Source of the DNA: JAWXUC01 sp044432975
Lineage (GTDB): Bacteria > Pseudomonadota > Alphaproteobacteria > RF32 > CAG-239
Assembly (NCBI GenBank): GCA_044432975.1
Contig: JAWXUC010000004.1
Coordinates: 1-64,000, forward strand
Reading direction: 5' to 3'
Length of the DNA: 64,000 nt
The stretch's first letter is position 1. The number at the start of each line of letters is the position of its first letter. Below the pieces are notes generated by a model, which was not told where the DNA came from, ran no database searches, and was given only the letters and a program-made list of their open reading frames with translations. The position numbers and the translations under genes are program-made. Shown piece after piece: positions 51,119 to 59,288 of the stretch.

Positions 51119-51124
51119 ATAAAA

Positions 51125-51628
51125 ATGAGTTATAAAGATAAAATTGAGACTATTGAAAACTTTCCTATTGAGGGGATTAGTTTTAAGGATTTAACACCTA
51201 TTTTTAATGATTATGATGCTTTTAATGCAATGATTGATGATATGGCAGAGCATTATAAAAGCCAAAAGATTGATTATGTGTTTGGAATTGAGGCTCGTGG
51301 TTTTATTTTGGGTGCGGCATTGGCTCTTAAGCTTGGTTGTGGTTTTGTGCCTGTTAGAAAAAAAGGAAAGCTTCCAGGTAAAGTGGTTTCTGCAACTTAT
51401 CAAAAAGAATACGGAACAGACACACTTGAGATTCAAGATAAAGAATATAAAGGTAATTCTATTATTATTGATGATGTGTTGGCAACTGGTGGAACAGCGG
51501 TTGCAACTTATAATTTGGTTAAAGAAAAAACAAACGTTGTTGAAATGATGTTTGCTTCAGAAATTAAATTTTTAGAAGGAGCAAAAGTTTTAGGTGAGAT
51601 TCCATTTTATAGCTTGATTGAATTATAA
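51125..51628 (+). CDS. apt: Adenine phosphoribosyltransferase
   Basis: A 167-residue enzyme with IEARGFILGAALALKLG (Apt-specific segment), PVRKKGKLPG, and the PRPP-binding motif IIIDDVLATGGTA. It turns adenine and PRPP to AMP. The start is the ATG at 51125, seven bases after AAGGAG that is left from the RAYT remnant. With the MTAN-like gene it forms an adenine-salvage pair. Confidence 0.95.
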   Translation: MSYKDKIETIENFPIEGISFKDLTPIFNDYDAFNAMIDDMAEHYKSQKIDYVFGIEARGFILGAALALKLGCGFVPVRKKGKLPGKVVSATYQKEYGTDTLEIQDKEYKGNSIIIDDVLATGGTAVATYNLVKEKTNVVEMMFASEIKFLEGAKVLGEIPFYSLIEL

Positions 51629-51648
51629 AATTATTTTATGATGCTTTT

Positions 51649-53157
51649 ATGATAGAAAAAATGTTAAAATATAATAAAAGTTATTCTTTTGTTTTGGGAG
51701 CTTTAAGTGTATTGGCTTTTAGTCCATATTATCTGATTCCTTTTGCTTTTGTTGCTTTTGGACTATGGTTTTGTTTGCTTAATAAAGCCTTTAGTAAAAA
51801 GCAAGCCTTTTTGACAGGATATTGGTTTGGTTTTGGGCATTTTGCATTTGGGTTTTCTTGGATTGGAAATGCTTTGTTAATTGATCCTATGCAGACAGGG
51901 TGGTTATATCCTATTTGCTTTTTGGCTTCTGGCGCTTTTTTTGGTTTGTTTTTTGGTTTTCCGTCTTTAATTGCTTTTTGTTATAAAAATGTTTATAGTA
52001 GATTTTTTATATTTATAACATCTATAGTATTTTTTGAGTGGGTGCGCTCTTGGATATTTACAGGGTTTCCGTGGAATCCGATTGGCTCTGTTTTTGGCTC
52101 TTATACTGTGCTTATGCAATTATCATCAATTGGTGGAATTTTCTTCTTAACTATGATTGCGCTTTATATATTAACTTTGCCAACCTTATATTTAATAACT
52201 AAAAATAATAAAATTATTTATGCTTTGTTTTTATTAATAGCTTTAGTTTTAAGTTTTGGTTTTTATAAAGTCTCTCAATATCAATACAATTTATCAGATG
52301 TGAAAGTTAGGCTTGTGCAGCCAGCAATTCCACAAATAATGAAGTGGAATAAAGAAATTTTAGAGAATAACTTTAATAAATATATTGATATGAGTGCTAA
52401 AGATAATGATGGGGTTAATTTAACCATTTGGGGAGAGACCGCAACTCCGTTTGCTCTTGAATTTGAGCCTTTTTATAGAAAACAAATAACCAAAGCTGTG
52501 CCTAAAGATGGGTATTTAATTACAGGTTTGCTTAGATATGAATTTGAAAAAGATGGATCTTATCAGCCTCTTAATTCTATGGCTGTGATTAATGAAGTTG
52601 GTGGTTTTGTTAATCATTATGACAAGTCTCATTTGGTGCCGTTTGGTGAATATATTCCTTTGAGAAAACATTTGCCAGAGTTTATAAAGCCTGTAACCAA
52701 TATTATTGGTGAATTAAAAAAAGGAGAAGGTGCTAAAACTATAAAGTTGAATAATATTCCTTCTTTTGCAGCCTCTATTTGTTATGAGATATTGTTCCCA
52801 GCGTCTAATGTAAATAGACAAATAAAACCAGATTTTTTAATTAATTTAACTAATGATGGTTGGTATGGAAAATCTTCTGGACCTTATCAGCATCTTTTGG
52901 TATCTCAATTTAGGGCTGTTGAAGAGGGTTTGACCGTAATAAGGGTTGCAAATACTGGAATTTCTGCTATAATATCTCCTATAGGGGAGATTATATCTCA
53001 GATAAATTTAGATGAAGAAGGTGTTTTGGATGTTTATTTGCCAAAGCAAATAAGAATTAAAACAATTTATTCTTTTGTACAAAATTATTTTGTTTTGATA
53101 TTAATGTTATTAATATTTATACTTGTAACTATAAAGGAAAAAAGAAATGGAAAATGA
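51649..53157 (+). CDS. lnt: Apolipoprotein N-acyltransferase
   Basis: A 502-residue inner-membrane protein. Several membrane helices (first 200 residues) are followed by a nitrilase-like domain: IWGETATPFALE (catalytic Glu), HYDKSHLVPFGEY (Lys) and FAASICYEILF (Cys), the Glu-Lys-Cys triad. It adds the third acyl chain to lipoproteins in the periplasmic leaflet. A last membrane helix closes the protein. The TerB-like gene overlaps it by 11 bases. Confidence 0.95.
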   Translation: MIEKMLKYNKSYSFVLGALSVLAFSPYYLIPFAFVAFGLWFCLLNKAFSKKQAFLTGYWFGFGHFAFGFSWIGNALLIDPMQTGWLYPICFLASGAFFGLFFGFPSLIAFCYKNVYSRFFIFITSIVFFEWVRSWIFTGFPWNPIGSVFGSYTVLMQLSSIGGIFFLTMIALYILTLPTLYLITKNNKIIYALFLLIALVLSFGFYKVSQYQYNLSDVKVRLVQPAIPQIMKWNKEILENNFNKYIDMSAKDNDGVNLTIWGETATPFALEFEPFYRKQITKAVPKDGYLITGLLRYEFEKDGSYQPLNSMAVINEVGGFVNHYDKSHLVPFGEYIPLRKHLPEFIKPVTNIIGELKKGEGAKTIKLNNIPSFAASICYEILFPASNVNRQIKPDFLINLTNDGWYGKSSGPYQHLLVSQFRAVEEGLTVIRVANTGISAIISPIGEIISQINLDEEGVLDVYLPKQIRIKTIYSFVQNYFVLILMLLIFILVTIKEKRNGK

Positions 53158-53578
53158 TATGACTAATCTTGCAAAACTAGATGCCGAAGAAAGACTTGCT
53201 TTTATTAGAGTTTTAGCAGGTATTGCGAATGCCGATAATCATTTAGATGATGAAGAAAAAGAATTTATTCAAAACATTGCAATTGTTTATGGTCTTAGTG
53301 AGAATACAATTTTACAGTCTTTGTTTAATACATCTGAGGAAGAAATTTTAGAAGCTGCAAAACAAATAACATTAAGATCAACAAAGTTAGAGCTTGTTAA
53401 AGAAATGTGTATGGTTGCTCATGCAAATAAAGTTTTAGAAGAAGCTGAAATGATTTTGCTTGGTAAAGTTGCAGAAGCAATGGGTGTTGAATTAGAAAAA
53501 GTTGAACAAATTAGCCAATGGGTTGTTGATAGAATTATTTGGCTTGAAGAAGGAAAGCTTATTTTTGAGGAGGTTTAA
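53147..53578 (+). CDS. TerB/DjlA-like family protein
   Basis: A 143-residue all-helical protein with the acidic motif GIANADNHLDDEEKEFI and a second, weaker copy (MVAHANKVLEEAEMILL). This is the TerB-like metal-binding fold found also in the DjlA co-chaperone N-terminus. It follows lnt and leads into a hypothetical gene two bases after its stop. Its role is unknown; tellurite resistance is not implied. Confidence 0.8.
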   Translation: MENDMTNLAKLDAEERLAFIRVLAGIANADNHLDDEEKEFIQNIAIVYGLSENTILQSLFNTSEEEILEAAKQITLRSTKLELVKEMCMVAHANKVLEEAEMILLGKVAEAMGVELEKVEQISQWVVDRIIWLEEGKLIFEEV

Positions 53579-53580
53579 TT

Positions 53581-54471
53581 ATGAATCAAAATGATTTAGC
53601 GCATAAAATTAGAGAATTACAAGGGGTTTCTCTTAAAGTTAAAGATTTAACTGGAATGGCAAAGGGATCTCAGACCTCTAGAGAAGCTATTATTAAATAT
53701 GCTTTAGAGCAGAATTCAAATTATAAAGGTCATGATTTGGATGATTTAGCGAAAGCTTTAATGCATAGAAATGATTTTTTAGTTCAGATTGGGGATAAAA
53801 AAGTTACGGCTAAAGAGATTAGAGAAGATGTTGTTGAGCGTATTCAAAATCCAATTAACATTGAGGCTAATGGTAAGTGGTTTGATCAAGGCAAAGAAAT
53901 TATAATGAACATGAATGATGGAGATATTACTGCTGATGATATTGCAAAAAGAGGTGCTTTTCTTGAAGATATTGGAAGTCGACAAACAGAACTTTATGCT
54001 TTGTTGAGTTTATATCAAACTAGTACGCTTCCTGCGGCAAAAGCCGCTGTTGCTAAAATTCAAGCTCGTTTGGCAAAACTTGAAAAGGTAGAAAAAGTTG
54101 TTTTGAAGGCAACAAGAAGGCCTGAGCAAGCATTGAACAATCAAAATGTTGAAGAAGATGAAGAAGCAAAAGCTAGAATATATTGTGGCGTGTTAGATTA
54201 TATGAGAGATGGTAAGAGTGTTCCTGATAACATGAAAGTTAAGTTAGAACTTAATGATGGTGTTGATTTTGCTTATTCTTTGGCAGAACAAATTAGAATG
54301 AGAGGCCCTGTTGGGGATAAAAAACAAGTTTTAGATAGGATAAATCAACTTAGGGGTAGACAACAAGTTAAAGTTGTGGCAAAAATGGATAAGAAAGATT
54401 TTCATTTTGATAAGGATGCTTATCGTAAGATGATGATGCAAAAAGCCGTATTAGAAAAACAAAGAATGTAA
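53581..54471 (+). CDS. Hypothetical helical protein, 296 aa
   Basis: I do not recognise the family. The protein is highly charged and mostly helical, with LAHKIRELQGVSLKVKDL at the N-terminus and AAKAAVAKIQARLAKLEKVEK in part (AKIQARLAKLEKVEKV) as a coiled-coil-like stretch in the middle, and a basic end (KMMMQKAVLEKQRM). No membrane segment or Cys motif. It starts two bases after the TerB-like gene with GGAGG upstream, so the two are translated together and may interact. Confidence 0.75.
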   Translation: MNQNDLAHKIRELQGVSLKVKDLTGMAKGSQTSREAIIKYALEQNSNYKGHDLDDLAKALMHRNDFLVQIGDKKVTAKEIREDVVERIQNPINIEANGKWFDQGKEIIMNMNDGDITADDIAKRGAFLEDIGSRQTELYALLSLYQTSTLPAAKAAVAKIQARLAKLEKVEKVVLKATRRPEQALNNQNVEEDEEAKARIYCGVLDYMRDGKSVPDNMKVKLELNDGVDFAYSLAEQIRMRGPVGDKKQVLDRINQLRGRQQVKVVAKMDKKDFHFDKDAYRKMMMQKAVLEKQRM

Positions 54472-54484
54472 GGAGATTAAAATT

Positions 54485-54784
54485 ATGGGTGCTGTTTTAG
54501 AACCATTTGTATATATTATTGGGTTGTTGGTTAGTATTTATTTTAAAGTTGTTGTTGTTGAAGTTGTGTTACATTGGTTGATTCACTTCAAAATATTAGA
54601 AGCTAATAATAAATACTCTCAAAAGGTTATGGAGATTTTAAGTAAAATTACGAATCCTGTTTATGAAAAAATTAGGGCAAAAGTTCCTGCTTATGCTGGG
54701 TTTGATTTTTCTCCATTTATTTTGTTATTAGTTCTTATTTTTGTATCTCGTTTGTTGATGAGAATCAGTGAACTTTTGGTATAA
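54485..54784 (+). CDS. YggT family membrane protein
   Basis: A 99-residue protein with two hydrophobic regions (YIIGLLVSIYFKVVVVEVVL in part; FSPFILLLVLIFVSRLLM) and the YggT pattern ITNPVYEKIRAKVPAYAGFDFSP in part (KITNPVYEKIR, GFDFSPF). YggT proteins are small inner-membrane proteins linked to osmotic response and division. The gene overlaps the DUF167 gene, the usual yggT-yggU order. Confidence 0.9.
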   Translation: MGAVLEPFVYIIGLLVSIYFKVVVVEVVLHWLIHFKILEANNKYSQKVMEILSKITNPVYEKIRAKVPAYAGFDFSPFILLLVLIFVSRLLMRISELLV

Positions 54785-55052
54785 AAATAAAAACGGTAAT
54801 GTTGTTTTAAGAGTTAGGATTGCTCCTAACTCTTCTTGTTTGCGTATAATAGAAATTAATGATGATTATATTAAAATAGGGGTTTGTTCTGTTCCTGAAA
54901 AAGGAAAAGCTAATGGTGAACTTATTAAGTTTTTATCAAAAAAATTAAAGTTGCCAAAGAAAAATTTTTCTATTATAAAAGGGCTATTAGATAAAAATAA
55001 ACAAATAGAAATTTTGGATTTAGAGAATATGGAGGCCTTGTATGATTATTGA
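54768..55052 (+). CDS. DUF167 family protein (YggU-like)
   Basis: A 94-residue protein with GTG start inside the yggT end. Signatures are VVLRVRIAPNSS, VCSVPEKGKANGELIKFLSK in part (VPEKGKANGELI) and SIIKGLLDKNKQIEI. The family is conserved from bacteria to archaea with unknown function. It overlaps folD by 11 bases. Confidence 0.88.
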   Translation: MNFWYKNKNGNVVLRVRIAPNSSCLRIIEINDDYIKIGVCSVPEKGKANGELIKFLSKKLKLPKKNFSIIKGLLDKNKQIEILDLENMEALYDY

Positions 55053-55830
55053 TGGTAAACAAATTGCAAAAGATGTGGAATTAAACATTAAAGAAGTCAT
55101 TGAAACTAATGATATTTGTTTGGGGTTGGCCATAATATTAATTGGCGATGATGAAGCTAGTCATATTTATGTTAATAATAAACTTAAGATGGCACAAAGA
55201 ATAGGAATTAATTGTGAAGTTATAAAGTTTGAGGAAGATGTTTCTGACTTTGAACTTATATCTCAGATAGAAGCCTTAAATGAAGATAACGCAATTAATG
55301 GTGTTATTGTTCAGCTTCCTATTCCTAAACATTTGGATGAGAATAAAATTTTATCGTTAATATCTCCTCAAAAAGATGTTGATGGTTTTAATCCTCTTTC
55401 AAAATTTATGCCTGCAACTGCGATTGGGGTTGTTAAAATTTTAGAAACAGTTATAGATGATTTTGCGGGGCTTAATGCGGTGGTTATTGGGCGCTCTAAA
55501 ATTGTTGGAAAGCCGGTTGCAGAACTGTTATTAAGCAAAAACTGCACGGTTACTCAATGCCATAGACATACAAAGGATTTGTCTTTGTATACAAAGAACG
55601 CAGATATTGTTGTTGTGGCAACAGGAGTGCCTAATTTGTTGACTAAAGATATGGTTAAGCAAGATTGTATTATTGTTGATGTTGGTATAAATAGAGTTGA
55701 TGGAAAGTTGTGTGGAGATAGTGATTTTGTAAATTTAAAAGATTATGTAAAAGCTATTACTCCTGTTCCTGGTGGCGTTGGACCAATGACGGTTGCGTGT
55801 TTAATGGATAATGTTTTAAATGGGGTTTAA
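55042..55830 (+). CDS. folD: Methylenetetrahydrofolate dehydrogenase/cyclohydrolase
   Basis: A 262-residue FolD with SHIYVNNKLKMAQRIGI (catalytic Tyr-Lys region), VQLPIPKHLDE, PQKDVDGFNP, GRSKIVGKPVAELLL (nucleotide binding) and TPVPGGVGPMTVACLM. It interconverts methylene-, methenyl- and formyl-tetrahydrofolate. It overlaps the DUF167 gene, and the next gene begins at the base after its stop. Confidence 0.96.
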   Translation: MIIDGKQIAKDVELNIKEVIETNDICLGLAIILIGDDEASHIYVNNKLKMAQRIGINCEVIKFEEDVSDFELISQIEALNEDNAINGVIVQLPIPKHLDENKILSLISPQKDVDGFNPLSKFMPATAIGVVKILETVIDDFAGLNAVVIGRSKIVGKPVAELLLSKNCTVTQCHRHTKDLSLYTKNADIVVVATGVPNLLTKDMVKQDCIIVDVGINRVDGKLCGDSDFVNLKDYVKAITPVPGGVGPMTVACLMDNVLNGV

Positions 55831-56409
55831 ATGATTAAAAAAATATATGACTATACATTAGATTTGTCTTCTAAAGAAAAAGCTATGTGGTTTTTGTTTG
55901 CGATTTCTTTTGTTGAAAGTTCTTTTTTTCCGATTCCACCTGATATTATGATTATTCCTATGGTTTTGGCAACTCCTCAAAAAGCATACAGAATTGCTTT
56001 AGTTGCAACTATTGCGAGTGTATTAGGCGGCTTTTTAGGTTATGGAATAGGGGCATTATTGTATGAAACAGTGGCAAAACCAATTTTAGATTTTTATGGA
56101 TATTTAGAAAAGTTTGATGGCTTTAAGGAAATGTATCATCAATATGGTGCTTGGATTGTTTTTGGAGCAGGAGTTACACCTTTTCCATATAAGGTCATTA
56201 CGATTGCAAGTGGTGTTGTTGGATTAAATTTAGTTGTGTTTGGCTTAGCTTCTGTTGTTGCTAGAGGTTTGCGTTTTTATTTGGTAGCATGGCTGTTGAA
56301 AAAATATGGAGCGCCAATGAAAATATTTATTGAGAAAAATTTAAATATATTAGCAACTTTGTTTTTTATATTACTTGTAGGTGGTTTTTATCTTATTAAG
56401 TTTATATAA
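55831..56409 (+). CDS. YqaA/DedA-like membrane protein
   Basis: A 192-residue VTT-domain (SNARE-associated) membrane protein: FVESSFFPIPPDIMIIPMVLA in part (ESSFFPIPPDIMIIP), VLGGFLGYGIGALLY, FGAGVTPFPYKVITIASG and a last C-terminal helix. This is the YqaA-type subgroup; related DedA proteins move lipids across membranes or support membrane homeostasis. The gene ends the plus-strand run before a terminator. Confidence 0.88.
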   Translation: MIKKIYDYTLDLSSKEKAMWFLFAISFVESSFFPIPPDIMIIPMVLATPQKAYRIALVATIASVLGGFLGYGIGALLYETVAKPILDFYGYLEKFDGFKEMYHQYGAWIVFGAGVTPFPYKVITIASGVVGLNLVVFGLASVVARGLRFYLVAWLLKKYGAPMKIFIEKNLNILATLFFILLVGGFYLIKFI

Positions 56410-56442
56410 TCGTTAAAGTTTTTGGATTATTTAAAAGGTATG

Positions 56443-56469
56443 AAAAATAGGGGCTAAAAAGCCCCTTTG
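56443..56469. terminator. Bidirectional terminator
   Basis: Hairpin AGGGGC/GCCCCT with TAAAAA loop and flanking A and T runs. It ends the folD operon and, on the minus strand, contains the stop of the adk-like gene. Confidence 0.85.
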
Positions 56470-57080
56470 ATGATTTTTTCAATTGTTGTTTCGATGTTTT
56501 GTTGTGTTTTTTTTAAGTCGCCATTAAAGTTATAAAAGTTTTCTGGGTAGAGCTCTTTTAGCTTTATAATTACAGGAAGAGTGTGTTTTTTATATATATT
56601 CAAACGATATAATATTTTTTGGTCATCATCTCTTGTCTTTATAGCGTTTCCACAAATAGGGCATTTTTTGCTAGGATCTTCTAAATGAATAAAGTTGCAT
56701 TTGGTGCAAATTCTTCTAAGATTGGCTCTTCTTAAAATCTCTGTTTCTTCAACATTTATATACAAGATATGAATGTTTTTAATGTTGTTAAAGCATTTTA
56801 ATTGTTCTAAATCTCTTGGAAAACCATCAATAAGATTAATTCCTTGTTTGCTTTGAATTGTATCTATAACTTTTTGTATAATATTAATAGGTACAATATT
56901 GCCATTTTTTAAGCATTGAGCAATTTCTTTTCCTTTGGGGTTATTATTTTGAGAAAGCTCTTTAAGTATTGAACTTATCGAAAAATAATTTATTTCTGGA
57001 AATTTTTTTAGAATGAATTGAGATACATAACTTTTTCCTGAGCATGGAGGCCCTACGAGTAAAATTGAAATGTTTTTCAT
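56454..57080 (-). CDS. Divergent adenylate kinase-like protein
   Basis: A 208-residue kinase with adenylate-kinase layout: P-loop GPPCSGKSY at residue 10, LIDGFPRD near 84, the lid with a zinc set CTKC...CPIC and RDDDQKILYRLNIY. It differs from ordinary Adk: GxPGAGKGT becomes GPPCSGKSY, and the TGDxLR AMP-binding motif becomes SISSILKEL. It may be a paralogue with another nucleotide acceptor rather than the housekeeping enzyme. It stands apart from the ribosomal operon where adk often lies. Confidence 0.75.
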   Translation of the reverse strand: MKNISILLVGPPCSGKSYVSQFILKKFPEINYFSISSILKELSQNNNPKGKEIAQCLKNGNIVPINIIQKVIDTIQSKQGINLIDGFPRDLEQLKCFNNIKNIHILYINVEETEILRRANLRRICTKCNFIHLEDPSKKCPICGNAIKTRDDDQKILYRLNIYKKHTLPVIIKLKELYPENFYNFNGDLKKTQQNIETTIEKIIKGAF

Positions 57081-57157
57081 AATTTTGTTTTATTTAGTTT
57101 ATATTTAATTTTTATTTGAAGGGTAAACTAAATGATTTTTGCTTTATTGTCAATGAA

Positions 57158-58174
57158 TTATCTTTTGTAGCCGCTTGAAATTTGCATTAGCAAATATGAT
57201 ACAATTTCTTCTTTTGGCATGTTGTTTGTTCTTAAATCTTTTTGGGCGTCATATAATAAATTATTTATCATTAACAATTTGCTTTTGTTCCAGCTTTTTG
57301 CTTGAGATTTAAATGAGTCTTTTCTTAAAAAAATTAATCTTGGTACAACTTTGTTTATGGCTTCTTCTGTTGTGAACCCATCTTCAATAAATGAGGCTAC
57401 TTGTAATAGTTTGAAAAAATGATATGAAAGCATTGTAACAATTGTTGATGGATCTTCTCCTTCTTTTATTAATGTTTCATAGTGTTTTTGAGCTTTTTCA
57501 AGGTTTCCTGTGCAGGCGGCGTAAATGATATCATCAAAAGAAGAGCCAGAAACATCTGAGACACAAATTAAAATATTTTCTGTTGAGATGTTTTTCTTAT
57601 TGCCCATATACATCATTAATTTATCGATTTCTGACATTGAAGATAATCTGTCTGCGCTTAGTCTTGATATTAGTAAAGTTAGGGCATCATAATCTATGGT
57701 AAATCCGTTTGAAACTAGTTTATCTTTAACTGCTTTTGATATATCTTCTGCTCTGTCATCATAACAAGCAAATGTTGATAGGGAATCTTCTTTTTCAAAG
57801 AATTTTACTAAGCTTGAACCTTTATTGAAAGAAGTGCTTGATAATATTAAAAGGGTGTTTGAATTGCTTGCAAATAATGCTTCTATATTTTTAGTGAGTT
57901 CATCGCTGACGTCTTTTACAACAACAACTCTTCTGTCCCCCATCATTGAAACAGCATTGTATTCTGATGATAATAGTCCAAAGTCTTTTTTTATGTTTTC
58001 AAAATCAATTTGAGCAACATTAAAAGGATCTTGTTCATCCTCACTGATTGTTTTTATTAGTTTTTTTATAGTGGATTCAATTAAGCCAACGTTTTCACCA
58101 TATAATAGAAACCCTTTTATATTTGAAAGAGGTTTTTTTATATATTGATCTATTTGAGGTTGTTTATATATCAT
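57158..58174 (-). CDS. holA: DNA polymerase III delta subunit
   Basis: A 338-residue protein. The N-terminal AAA-like domain has GFLLYGENVGLIESTIKKL in part (LYGENVGLIEST) and VVVVKDVSDELT. The C-terminal part has LSADRLSSMSEIDKLMMYMG (in part: DRLSSMSEIDKL), a delta-subunit signature. It opens the sliding clamp in the clamp loader. I start at the ATG at 58174; an upstream ATG (58207) would lie deep in lptE. The lptE-holA pair is typical in Gram-negatives. Confidence 0.9.
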   Translation of the reverse strand: MIYKQPQIDQYIKKPLSNIKGFLLYGENVGLIESTIKKLIKTISEDEQDPFNVAQIDFENIKKDFGLLSSEYNAVSMMGDRRVVVVKDVSDELTKNIEALFASNSNTLLILSSTSFNKGSSLVKFFEKEDSLSTFACYDDRAEDISKAVKDKLVSNGFTIDYDALTLLISRLSADRLSSMSEIDKLMMYMGNKKNISTENILICVSDVSGSSFDDIIYAACTGNLEKAQKHYETLIKEGEDPSTIVTMLSYHFFKLLQVASFIEDGFTTEEAINKVVPRLIFLRKDSFKSQAKSWNKSKLLMINNLLYDAQKDLRTNNMPKEEIVSYLLMQISSGYKR

Positions 58175-58712
58175 CTTTTTCTTTAATGCTATGGAAGTAT
58201 GAGCCAAGTCTTAAGGTGATGTCATTGGCAATTATTTTCATTGCTTCTTCGTTGGTTTTTTTTCTTGAAATTGTTGAAGAATATGGGCTTGATAAAACAT
58301 CAAAGCTGGCATAGGCAACTGCGTCATTGTCTAATATTATTTTATTTTCTTTATCAATAAGCTTATATTTTGCGGTATATTTAACTTTGATTCTGGTCGC
58401 TGTAATATCTGAACGGAGAGCTTGTTCTGTTTCTTGTAAGCTAATTTCTGCAACAGATAATCTATAATTTGGTGATTGAGGTTGTCCTAGAGGGTTTAGA
58501 GAATCTAATAATTGGTTTCTTAATATTTGACCAACTCTGTCTGGTATTGGTTCTACTTTAATAGTTGCCATGAAATCTGTTACTGAGGTGTCAAAATCGC
58601 CACTAAAATAAAAGTATGAGTTTGTTTCTGGTTTTTTTTGAGCGTATAGAGGCTCAAATCCGCAAGCAGAAAGCAAAAGTAATATTGCAACAGAAAAAAT
58701 ATTTTTAATCAT
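58164..58712 (-). CDS. lptE: LPS-assembly lipoprotein LptE
   Basis: A 182-residue lipoprotein with lipobox LLLSACGFEPLYA; the CGF-PLY start is the hallmark of alphaproteobacterial LptE. Mid-protein features are VGQILRNQLLDSLNP and YRLSVAEISLQE. It plugs LptD to insert lipopolysaccharide in the outer membrane. I begin at the ATG at 58712 after AAAGGATTTCTA; an ATG at 58745 would precede the signal. It overlaps holA by 11 bases. Confidence 0.9.
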   Translation of the reverse strand: MIKNIFSVAILLLLSACGFEPLYAQKKPETNSYFYFSGDFDTSVTDFMATIKVEPIPDRVGQILRNQLLDSLNPLGQPQSPNYRLSVAEISLQETEQALRSDITATRIKVKYTAKYKLIDKENKIILDNDAVAYASFDVLSSPYSSTISRKKTNEEAMKIIANDITLRLGSYFHSIKEKDDI

Positions 58713-58788
58713 TAGAAATCCTTTTTTTACATAATACAACAGCATTTATAAATTTCAAGTAAATATATTTTGAATGAAAAACTATTGT

Positions 58789-58828
58789 AATTACGCATTA
58801 CGTAGAACGTTCTACGTAATGCGTAATT
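58789..58828. repeat. 40-bp perfect loopless palindrome
   Basis: Perfect symmetry over 20 + 20 bases centred on AACGTT, rich in TACGTA and GCATTACG. It starts 7 bases after the stop of mini-XRE copy 3 (minus strand) and precedes lptE. T-runs flank one side, so it could terminate transcription, but no loop exists. Confidence 0.85.
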
Positions 58829-58834
58829 TTTTAA

Positions 58835-59062
58835 TTAAATCTCTTTAGATTTAAGGATAATAGATATATCTTGATTATAATACTTTGCTAAGATTTTAAT
58901 CATTCTAATATCTAAAACACCTTTGCCAAGTTCTGTTTTTTCTAATAAATCTTTATTGATTTTTACTTCTTTTGCAACAGTTGCTAATCTTTTAGATTTT
59001 TCTTGCCTGAGTTTGAAAATTTGCAAGCCAAATTCTTTTTTTATGTTTTTTATTTTCGTCAT
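58835..59062 (-). CDS. Mini-XRE (HTH) protein, copy 3
   Basis: A 75-residue basic HTH protein: KEFGLQIFKLRQEKSKRLATV, KEVKINKDLLEKTELGKG, and DIRMIKILAKYYNQDISI (each quoted in part of the helices). It aligns with copies 1 and 2 along its whole length. The ATG follows GGAGTGAAAAA and lies 20 bases after the terminator of RNA copy 3. A perfect palindrome follows at once. It is likely a DNA- or RNA-binding regulator; function unknown. Confidence 0.8.
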   Translation of the reverse strand: MTKIKNIKKEFGLQIFKLRQEKSKRLATVAKEVKINKDLLEKTELGKGVLDIRMIKILAKYYNQDISIILKSKEI

Positions 59063-59081
59063 TTTTTCACTCCAATTTGTT

Positions 59082-59255
59082 AAAACAAAACCACCTGATT
59101 TATATCAAGTGGTGGAGCTGAAAAACTGCCAAGACAGCTATCCTTATTTGGCATAGCCTTATTCGGACGCTCCACCTAGTGGTGAGCGTTTCTTGGTAGT
59201 GTTTTTCAAGCACCATACATAATAATATCAGCCAAGCAATCTTGACTGATATTTA
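59082..59255 (-). ncRNA. Structured RNA with pseudoknot, copy 3
   Basis: The third copy, minus strand. P1 is the longest here, 12 bp with loop ATTG (59225-59236/59241-59252). P3 is CCAAGA with TCTTGG (59191-59196/59129-59134). Inner P4 is ACGCT...AGCGT with ACTA loop. The pseudoknot pairs TTGAAAAAC (59201-59209) with GTTTTTCAG (59118-59126), one wobble. The terminator hairpin (59091-59099/59104-59112) is followed by TTTTGTTTT. Pairing is kept against copies 1 and 2 while the bases change. A TATATT-like box is at 59255-59260. Confidence 0.85.
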
Positions 59256-59288
59256 ATATATAAGAATCTTTTTTATTTGTAAATGTTT

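Noticed and set aside
50908..51135. The 75-codon frame of the RAYT remnant as a functional gene
   Set aside because: It lacks the HUH catalytic region and begins within a REP; it is the tail of a deleted transposase gene.
58835..59255. Module as a retron or an IscB/TnpB guide-RNA locus
   Set aside because: No reverse transcriptase, HNH/RuvC nuclease or inverted msr/msd flanks are adjacent to any of the three copies.
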